Shown one piece after another: positions 1 through 5,004 of a stretch of 5,004 bases of DNA. The notes below the pieces were generated by a model, which did not search any database, had not been told where the DNA came from, and saw only the letters and a list, made by a program, of their open reading frames with translations. Origin of the DNA: Fidelibacterota bacterium UBA1611 (GTDB taxonomy: Bacteria; Fidelibacterota; Marinisomatia; Marinisomatales; UBA1611). Where the stretch lies: positions 1 through 5,004 of the forward strand of contig DCMX01000036.1 of assembly GCA_002321855.1 (NCBI GenBank), read 5' to 3'. Position 1 is the first letter of the stretch; each line of letters opens with the position of its first letter. The translations under genes were made by a program, and so were the position numbers.

Positions 1-1
1 T

Positions 2-916
2 GTGATAGCAGAAATCCCAGAATTCACTACTCTAAAAGCCAAACGGAAAATGACAGTGCAAAGATCTGCTGGAATGGTGGCAGTTTATTATGATGTGCAA
101 TTCAACAAACAACATGGTTGGGCCATGGCCATATATTTAGTTGAAGTTTCGGATGATGAACAACCGGGAGATTCTCGAAAAAGAAAATCACCAAAAAATG
201 CTTCAAATAAGAAACTTAGAACCCCACGTTCCAATAAGATGAAACCAAAAATCACAGAGAGAACACAAAACAGTGTACAATCATCACGAAAAACAGACTC
301 TGACCATGGAGAAATGAGGAAAAAGGTCCCAGTCGAAAAAACCCAAAAATCTAATTCAGATGGGGTTGCATCTTTATCAAATGCACACCAATTATTCAGT
401 GTTCAAGTAGGTTCTTTCAAGGATAGTGTTTATGCTCTGGATCTTGTCAATAATATCAGATCATTGGGATTTGACACGCAATTGAATGAATTTTACGGCA
501 ACAGCGGTTTGTGGTGGAGAGTACGGATCGGAAAATATAATTCAAGAGGAAAAGCCAATAAAACAGCTAACATCATAAGAAGGGCTTACCCATTAGAGCC
601 CTGGGTTGTATCCATTATAGGTGCTCCCTATCCAGAACAACATCAAGATATTACAGAAGAAGAAACAGGCATAAAAACCGAGTATTACACAATTCAAATA
701 AGTTCTGTTAAAAATAGAAATAATGCAACCCTGCTGGCTGATAGATTGAATAATGCTGGGTATCCATCAATTGTTACTAGTGTAGATGTTAAAGGTGAAA
801 TATGGTATCGTGTTCGCCACGGCGAATACAAAATGATCACCGTGGCAAAACGGGTAGCAACCGAACTTGAAAATAAATACAAACTAAGCCCTTGGATCTC
901 AAATATTTATAAATAA
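2..916 (+). CDS. Tandem SPOR-domain envelope protein, probably 5'-truncated by the window edge
   Basis: The C-terminal half holds two SPOR domains, a family that binds glycan strands stripped of stem peptides at sites of cell-wall remodelling such as the division septum. SPOR 1 is about residues 131-206 (FSVQVGSF at 132-139, WWRVRIGKY at 171-179) and SPOR 2 about 228-303 (YTIQISSV at 229-236, WYRVRHGEY at 268-276). Both close with a similar PW-(V/I)-S-x-I segment. Residues about 52-130 form a Lys/Arg/Ser/Asn-rich, probably disordered linker. Residues 18-50 look like beta strands (GMVAVYYDVQF, WAMAIYLVEVS) that I cannot assign to a family. No signal peptide or clear membrane segment is visible, although SPOR proteins are normally exported or anchored. 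The first possible start is a GTG at base 2 and the frame is open to the edge, so the true N-terminus is probably outside the window. An internal start at Met17 (base 50) is a less likely alternative. The SPOR call is firm; the cellular role is not known. Confidence 0.87.
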   Translation: MIAEIPEFTTLKAKRKMTVQRSAGMVAVYYDVQFNKQHGWAMAIYLVEVSDDEQPGDSRKRKSPKNASNKKLRTPRSNKMKPKITERTQNSVQSSRKTDSDHGEMRKKVPVEKTQKSNSDGVASLSNAHQLFSVQVGSFKDSVYALDLVNNIRSLGFDTQLNEFYGNSGLWWRVRIGKYNSRGKANKTANIIRRAYPLEPWVVSIIGAPYPEQHQDITEEETGIKTEYYTIQISSVKNRNNATLLADRLNNAGYPSIVTSVDVKGEIWYRVRHGEYKMITVAKRVATELENKYKLSPWISNIYK

Positions 917-929
917 TCTATCACAAATC

Positions 930-969
930 GAGATTAAATTGGTTCTTTCCTTATTCAAAGATTAATCTC
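930..969. repeat. 8-bp inverted repeat in the ppdK upstream gap
   Basis: GAGATTAA at 930-937 is perfectly inverted as TTAATCTC at 962-969, with a 24-nt spacer, in the 70-nt gap between the SPOR gene and ppdK. The arms are AT-rich and no T-tract follows, so it is not a typical terminator. It could be a regulator site or an mRNA stem, but an 8-bp match in so short and AT-rich a gap can also occur by chance. No convincing -35/-10 pair was found in this gap. Confidence 0.25.
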
Positions 970-986
970 CACTTAGAACAATAAAT

Positions 987-3680
987 ATGAAATACGTTTA
1001 TACTTTTGGAAATGGGCAGGCTGATGGAAGGGCCAACATGAAAGACCTTTTAGGGGGTAAAGGTGCCAATCTTGCAGAAATGAACCATTTGGGGATACCG
1101 GTTCCGCCAGGCTTTACAGTTACCACTGAAGTCTGCACATACTATTATAACCATGATTCAAATTTCCCCAGAGAGCTTGAACCTCAGATTGATAAAGCCT
1201 TAAAAAGTATCGAGGATATAATGTGTTCTGGTTTCGGGGATACAAAAAATCCTCTATTGGTCTCTGCTCGTTCCGGTGCAAGACAGTCAATGCCTGGAAT
1301 GATGGAAACTGTATTAAACATTGGACTTACTACTAACACTATTCAAGGACTAATTAAAAAAACAGAGAATCCTCGCTTTGTTTATGACGCATATAGGCGA
1401 CTTATAAGTATGTATGCCGATGTGGTTATGGAAAAATCCTCTGGTATCGAACCCCCTGATGGTCAAGGCATCCGGCAGAAACTAGAGCATATTCTAAACA
1501 CATTTAAAGAAAAGAACGGATTAAAGAACGATACAGACCTTACTGCAGAACAGTGGGAATATATTTCAGAATCTTATAAACAAGAGATCAAAAACACCCT
1601 GGGAGCAGAATTTCCTGACGATTCTGAAATACAGCTACAGGGAAGTATTGAGGCAGTATTCAGGAGCTGGAATGGTGCAAGGGCTGTCAGCTATCGCAAC
1701 ATTGAAAACATACCGGATAAATGGGGTACAGCAGTAAATATTCAATCTATGGTATTTGGCAACATGGGTAAAAATTCTGCTACAGGTGTAGCTTTCACGA
1801 GAAACCCCGCTACAGGAGAGAATCATTTCTATGGTGAATGGTTACCGAATGCTCAGGGAGAAGATGTAGTAGCGGGTCTGCGTACGCCTAATCCTATTAA
1901 TGAGCAGACAAAGACACCAGAGACACAAGATTTACCTTCTCTAGAGTCATGCATGCCCAGTCTCTACAGTCAACTGTCTAAAATACGCACTAATCTTGAA
2001 ACGCATTACAACGATATGCAAGATATTGAGTTCACTATTCAAGAAGGAAAATTATGGATGCTTCAGACCCGAGTGGGCAAACGCAATGGTGGTGCTGCCA
2101 TAAAAATGGCTGTGGATATGGTTAACGAAGATTTGATCGATAAAAACACTGCGATATTGCGTGTTAAACCTGAACAACTGGATGAACTGTTACACCCTGT
2201 TATAGATCCAAAAATTGAAAAAGACACGACCATCTTGGGAAAAGGACTGCCGGCAGGGCCTGGTAGTGCAACAGGGCGGTTAGTGTTCACAGCAGATGAC
2301 GCTGAATCCTGGTATCGCAAAGGTGAAAAAGTAATCTTGTTGCGGGATGAAACATCCCCTGAGGACGTTCACGGTATGCATGTTGCGGAGGCAATTCTGA
2401 CAGCAAAGGGCGGTATGACATCCCATGCAGCATTGGTTGCCAGGGGGTGGGGAAAATGTTGCATCGTTGGCTGTAGCGATTTGTATATAAATGAATCATT
2501 AAAAGAGGTCCAAATTGGTGATACATCTCTAAAGGAAGGTGATTGGATCACCATGAATGGCACTAAAGGAATAATTTATATAGGCCAATTGAACTTAATT
2601 CCAGCAGACCCGGGAACACATGAAGAATACAAACAATTAATGGCCTGGGCTGATGAATCCCGCAGGCTGAAGATCAGAACCAATGCAGAGACACCAGATG
2701 ATGCACGTCAGGCCATTGCGTTTGGGGCTGAAGGCATCGGTCTATGCCGAACAGAGCATATGTTCTTTGATGAAAAACGTATACTGGCCATGCGGAAAAT
2801 GATTTTAACCGAAAAACGCGAAAAACGAAAGTCAGCAATAATGGAGTTGCTTCCCTACCAAAAACACGATTTTAAAAACATCTTAAGGGTCATGGACGGA
2901 TTTCCAGTTACCATCCGTTTACTGGACCCTCCTTTACATGAGTTCATGACTCTTACAGAAAATCAAATCCAAGAGCTATCCAATCATGTTAATATAGAGA
3001 AATCTCAGGTTGAAAAGCGTATAGCCAATCTTCATGAATTAAACCCTATGTTGGGTCATCGTGGCTGTCGTCTCGGAATCGTTTATCCGGAAATCACAGA
3101 AATGCAGACCAGGGCAATTCTGGAAGCGGCGGTAGAATTAATCAAAGAAGGAATAAAGGTGTTCCCCGAAATCATGGTCCCTCTTGTAGGCACTGTAGAA
3201 GAATTCGTGAATCAAGAAAAAATAATTCGTGATGTGGGAATCAAAATTCAAGAAGAATCAGGGGTGGGTGTAGATTATCTTGTGGGCACAATGATCGAAC
3301 TTCCACGAGCTTGCCTAACCGCAGATGCAATAGCCAATCATGCAGAATTCTTTAGCTTCGGTACAAATGACCTTACCCAGACAACCTTTGGTTTCAGCAG
3401 AGATGATATTGGTTCATTTTTACCGGATTATCTTGATAATAAAATCCTACCACAGGATCCTTTCCAGAGTATTGATCTGGATGGTGTTGGAAAGCTGATA
3501 TCATTAGCAGTGAAACATGGACGTAATACGAGGTCAAACATTAAAATCGGAATTTGTGGTGAACATGGTGGTGATCCTGCTTCTATTCAATTTTGCAGGG
3601 ATAATGGGCTGGATTATGTTAGCTGTTCTCCTTTTCGTGTCCCTATTGCTCGTTTGGCTGCGGCACATGCAGAGCTATAA
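987..3680 (+). CDS. ppdK: Pyruvate, phosphate dikinase (PPDK), complete
   Basis: This cytosolic enzyme reversibly converts pyruvate, ATP and phosphate into phosphoenolpyruvate, AMP and pyrophosphate; it can run towards gluconeogenesis or, as a PPi-dependent glycolytic step, towards pyruvate. The 897-residue length fits the family (about 870-900). The N-terminal ATP-grasp region, about residues 1-360, includes LLGGKGAN (K25), VSARSGARQSMPGMM (R95 and R99), TGVAFTRNPATGE and the nucleotide-site residues E348 and Q360. The swivelling phosphohistidine domain, about 410-535, carries GGMTSHAA with catalytic H480. The C-terminal TIM-barrel pyruvate/PEP domain, about 545-897, has R588 (GLCRTEHMF), R644 (RLLDPPLHEF), E771 (GTMIELPRA), N794 (FGTNDLTQ) and general-acid C857 (GICGEHGG). 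I mapped these to the Clostridium symbiosum enzyme from memory (H455, R561, R617, E745, N768, C831). The ATG is supported by the typical KYVYTFGNG opening, although no good Shine-Dalgarno precedes it. T478, two residues before the His, corresponds to the threonine phosphorylated in plant PPDK; no PPDK regulatory protein gene is adjacent. The gene starts 70 nt after the SPOR gene and ends just before a hairpin terminator. Confidence 0.98.
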   Translation: MKYVYTFGNGQADGRANMKDLLGGKGANLAEMNHLGIPVPPGFTVTTEVCTYYYNHDSNFPRELEPQIDKALKSIEDIMCSGFGDTKNPLLVSARSGARQSMPGMMETVLNIGLTTNTIQGLIKKTENPRFVYDAYRRLISMYADVVMEKSSGIEPPDGQGIRQKLEHILNTFKEKNGLKNDTDLTAEQWEYISESYKQEIKNTLGAEFPDDSEIQLQGSIEAVFRSWNGARAVSYRNIENIPDKWGTAVNIQSMVFGNMGKNSATGVAFTRNPATGENHFYGEWLPNAQGEDVVAGLRTPNPINEQTKTPETQDLPSLESCMPSLYSQLSKIRTNLETHYNDMQDIEFTIQEGKLWMLQTRVGKRNGGAAIKMAVDMVNEDLIDKNTAILRVKPEQLDELLHPVIDPKIEKDTTILGKGLPAGPGSATGRLVFTADDAESWYRKGEKVILLRDETSPEDVHGMHVAEAILTAKGGMTSHAALVARGWGKCCIVGCSDLYINESLKEVQIGDTSLKEGDWITMNGTKGIIYIGQLNLIPADPGTHEEYKQLMAWADESRRLKIRTNAETPDDARQAIAFGAEGIGLCRTEHMFFDEKRILAMRKMILTEKREKRKSAIMELLPYQKHDFKNILRVMDGFPVTIRLLDPPLHEFMTLTENQIQELSNHVNIEKSQVEKRIANLHELNPMLGHRGCRLGIVYPEITEMQTRAILEAAVELIKEGIKVFPEIMVPLVGTVEEFVNQEKIIRDVGIKIQEESGVGVDYLVGTMIELPRACLTADAIANHAEFFSFGTNDLTQTTFGFSRDDIGSFLPDYLDNKILPQDPFQSIDLDGVGKLISLAVKHGRNTRSNIKIGICGEHGGDPASIQFCRDNGLDYVSCSPFRVPIARLAAAHAEL

Positions 3681-3723
3681 TTAGAAAAGTCCCAAAACGG
3701 GACTTTTCTAAAAAGTTGTTTTT
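3681..3723. terminator. Bidirectional Rho-independent terminator between convergent ppdK and fliG
   Basis: A perfect 13-bp stem pairs TTAGAAAAGTCCC (3681-3693) with GGGACTTTTCTAA (3699-3711) around a 5-nt AAAAC loop. It starts immediately after the ppdK stop codon. Because the stem has A-runs on its 5' side and T-runs on its 3' side, a 9-bp core (AAAAGTCCC/GGGACTTTT) yields a TTTTCT tract on either strand. On the + strand a second T-run follows at 3719-3723. Its position between two converging genes supports a shared role. A smaller overlapping hairpin (CTTTT/AAAAG, 3703-3715) could compete with it. Confidence 0.85.
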
Positions 3724-3736
3724 ATAGCAATAATAT

Positions 3737-4672
3737 CTATTCAATCATATCACCACCACCGAGCATATCCGCTAGATTAAATGCTCCATCCTTTTCCATT
3801 TGTTTGGCCTGTGTAACAATTGCTTTACGGGCTTCATCCACTTCACGCTTTGCAACCGCACCCTCTACGGGCTCAAACATTGCTTGCTTTTTTTGTGGAA
3901 GATTACTAATAATTCTATCTACTTGTTCTTGTTCGACCCCTTTTACAGCCATGGCAATAGCATCTAATTCAACAGAGTTCATCAAATCACGTAATGTACC
4001 ATCAGGAAAAACCGCTAAAATATCATCAAAGGTAAGAAAGAACATTTTTACTTCTTTGAAAAGCTCAGGGTCCTCATTCTGTAAGGTTTGCATATAACGC
4101 TCGGCTTCGTCCGTCCCCATTTCACCAATAAGATCGGCGATCTCCTTTGCACCACCTCGAGAGAACTCTACCGATTTCGGTAAATAGGACGCTTTTTCTC
4201 TTAGTTTCCCTGCAACTTCCACTACTGCTTCTAGCGGAACATCTTGCAGACTACCTAATTCAATCAAAACGGCACCTTTTTGATCTGGCTTCATTCGGTC
4301 CAATACCATCATTCGTTTCTCTGCGGGTAACTGCGCCATGGCAATAGCTATGACAGGAACATCTTCATTGGCCAATAGAGCGATAATTTGTTCATCATTT
4401 AATTCTGTAAAATATTCAAAAGGCTTAATAGGGCCTTCTTCTTTCTCGGGATCCTGAAACTGTTCGCTCAAAAAGCCAAAATAAAATTCTTCCATGACCC
4501 TTCTCTTCACAGAAAAGGACACTGTGCCCATTTCCCGGATCGTGGCTCGAATTTTTCTTACTTCTGTTCTTGTAAGTCCTTTAATCAAAGACATGGCCAA
4601 GCTTTCACCCAAGACCGAGAAAAGGATGGCCACTTTATGTAGACCGGATAAACGGTTATAATCAGTAATCAT
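3737..4672 (-). CDS. fliG: Divergent FliG-family flagellar motor switch protein
   Basis: FliG sits on the cytoplasmic face of the flagellar MS ring, binds FliF through its N-terminal domain and FliM through its middle domain, and takes torque from the stator through its C-terminal domain. The N-terminal domain, about residues 8-75, begins LSGLHKVAILFSVLGE, very like the family opening. The middle domain, about 84-165, begins PFEYFTELNDEQIIALLANE. The linker region has the conserved GG (173-174) and NEDPEL (199-204), and the C-terminal domain, about 208-300, includes FDDI (215-218) and AVKG (242-245). At 311 residues it is somewhat shorter than the usual roughly 330-345. The usual EHPQ of the middle domain reads EDVP (103-106), and the GPVR of the C-terminal domain reads GAVA (271-274). 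The tail after residue 296 is Gly/Asp/Met-containing. The ATG lies 8 nt after the upstream fliF-like stop codon and has a good AGGGG ribosome site. Family membership is firm. Whether this is the main motor FliG or a specialised paralogue is open. Confidence 0.9.
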   Translation of the reverse strand: MITDYNRLSGLHKVAILFSVLGESLAMSLIKGLTRTEVRKIRATIREMGTVSFSVKRRVMEEFYFGFLSEQFQDPEKEEGPIKPFEYFTELNDEQIIALLANEDVPVIAIAMAQLPAEKRMMVLDRMKPDQKGAVLIELGSLQDVPLEAVVEVAGKLREKASYLPKSVEFSRGGAKEIADLIGEMGTDEAERYMQTLQNEDPELFKEVKMFFLTFDDILAVFPDGTLRDLMNSVELDAIAMAVKGVEQEQVDRIISNLPQKKQAMFEPVEGAVAKREVDEARKAIVTQAKQMEKDGAFNLADMLGGGDMIE

Positions 4673-4677
4673 GACTA

Positions 4678-4682
4678 CCCCT
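4678..4682 (-). promoter_or_regulatory. fliG ribosome binding site overlapping the upstream stop codon
   Basis: On the minus strand AGGGG lies 5 nt before the fliG ATG (4672-4670), and its first bases are part of the TAG stop codon (4683-4681) of the preceding gene. This decides the ATG at 4672 as the start and suggests translational coupling of the two genes. Confidence 0.7.
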
Positions 4683-5004
4683 ATTTTTTCTTTTCTTTAT
4701 CGACCGCATCTTCACCATCTTCATCCGGCGCCTCTTCCGATGGTGATTCAGGTTCTGGAGGGGCAGGCTGTTCAAGCCATTCTTTTACAATGGTCGTGGT
4801 CCGTTCTGGCTGACCAACGCTCATTGATACTACGGACTTACGGATATCTTCGATCTCGCTCCGCACTACATCTGGGTCATCATCACTAGGGGGCGGGGGA
4901 GCTGTTTCTTGTTCCACGGTTTCTGTAGAAGAAGGATGGTCCGGAGCAGCTTCCGCTGTAGTGTCTGCACTGGATTCTTTTACTACTTCAGGCTCTTCCT
5001 TGGG
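4681..5004 (-). CDS. fliF: FliF-like MS-ring protein, C-terminal end only (5' part beyond the window)
   Basis: The frame is open from the right edge to the TAG at 4683-4681, giving 107 visible residues. FliF builds the inner-membrane MS ring, and its cytoplasmic C-terminus inserts into the FliG N-terminal domain. Visible residues about 46-79 (bases about 4768-4869) form a predicted helix ending in QPERTTTIVKEWLEQ, which resembles the usual FliF ending of the type (N/Q)P-x-x-(V/A)-(A/T)-x-(V/L)-(I/V)-(R/K)-x-W-(L/I). The immediate position upstream of fliG supports this. The rest is low complexity: a Pro/Glu/Ala/Ser/Thr-rich stretch before the helix (visible residues 1-45) and an acidic, Pro-rich tail of about 28 residues after it, ending KEKKK. 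FliF proteins usually end soon after the WL motif, so the tail is unusual. A GTG at 4917 could be read as a start, but the same frame and composition continue upstream, so I treat the gene as truncated. The membrane and ring domains are not visible, so the call rests on the helix and context. Confidence 0.72.
   Translation of the reverse strand, partial: PKEEPEVVKESSADTTAEAAPDHPSSTETVEQETAPPPPSDDDPDVVRSEIEDIRKSVVSMSVGQPERTTTIVKEWLEQPAPPEPESPSEEAPDEDGEDAVDKEKKK

Noticed and set aside
939..966. Possible sigma-70 promoter for ppdK (TTGGTT at 939-944 and ATTAAT at 961-966)
   Set aside because: The -35 matches only 3 of 6 and the -10 only 4 of 6 consensus bases in an AT-rich gap, too weak to call.
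2063..2526. Overlapping minus-strand open frames inside ppdK
   Set aside because: They lie opposite highly conserved PPDK coding sequence, and their translations resemble no family I know; they are shadow frames.
987..3680. PEP synthase or PTS enzyme I as alternative identities for the dikinase
   Set aside because: The N-terminal ATP-grasp region excludes PTS enzyme I, and the domain signatures, TSHAA histidine motif, length and GICGEHGG context match PPDK rather than PEP synthase.
3804..4347. Plus-strand open frames opposite fliG
   Set aside because: The minus strand encodes a clearly recognisable FliG across the whole stretch; the plus-strand translations are Ser/Leu-rich shadows without a domain.
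4671..4889. Plus-strand open frame opposite the fliF tail
   Set aside because: Its His/Leu/Pro-rich translation is what antisense reading of the acidic, Pro-rich fliF tail would give. It has no recognisable family.
4681..4917. A complete 78-residue gene starting at the GTG at 4917
   Set aside because: The same frame stays open to the window edge with the same Pro/Glu-rich composition, and the encoded helix is a typical C-terminal end of FliF, so this is the 3' part of a longer gene.

Overview
The window looks like ordinary chromosomal DNA from a Gram-negative, flagellated bacterium of moderately low G+C content. SPOR domains point to a peptidoglycan-binding envelope protein, and a FliF/FliG pair points to a flagellar motor. 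The sequence does not fix the lineage. The FliG is divergent and the start of ppdK has no clear Shine-Dalgarno, so a lineage outside the well-studied Proteobacteria is plausible, but that is only an inference. No RNA gene, mobile element, CRISPR array or prophage signature was seen.

Layout: (1) On the + strand, the window opens inside or at the very start of a gene for a protein with two C-terminal SPOR domains, ending at 916. (2) A 70-nt gap (917-986) holds an 8-bp inverted repeat. (3) The + strand gene at 987-3680 encodes a complete 897-residue pyruvate, phosphate dikinase with all the catalytic residues checked. (4) A short gap (3681-3736) holds a perfect 13-bp hairpin that can serve as a terminator for both converging transcription units. 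(5) On the - strand, a fliG-family gene (4672 down to 3737) lies 8 nt downstream of the 3' end of a fliF-like gene that runs off the right edge (stop codon at 4681-4683).

How the genes work together: the minus-strand pair forms a translationally close fliF-fliG unit. The visible FliF C-terminus carries the helix that normally docks onto FliG, joining the inner-membrane MS ring to the rotor switch. The plus-strand genes are a cell-envelope protein and a central-carbon enzyme interconverting pyruvate and phosphoenolpyruvate. They have no evident functional link to each other or to the flagellar genes.

The most noteworthy observation is the FliG. It keeps the overall three-part FliG architecture but has lost two family signatures, the EHPQ motif of the middle domain and the GPVR segment of the C-terminal domain. 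The operon also ends after it rather than continuing into fliH. No convincing undescribed system is visible beyond this.
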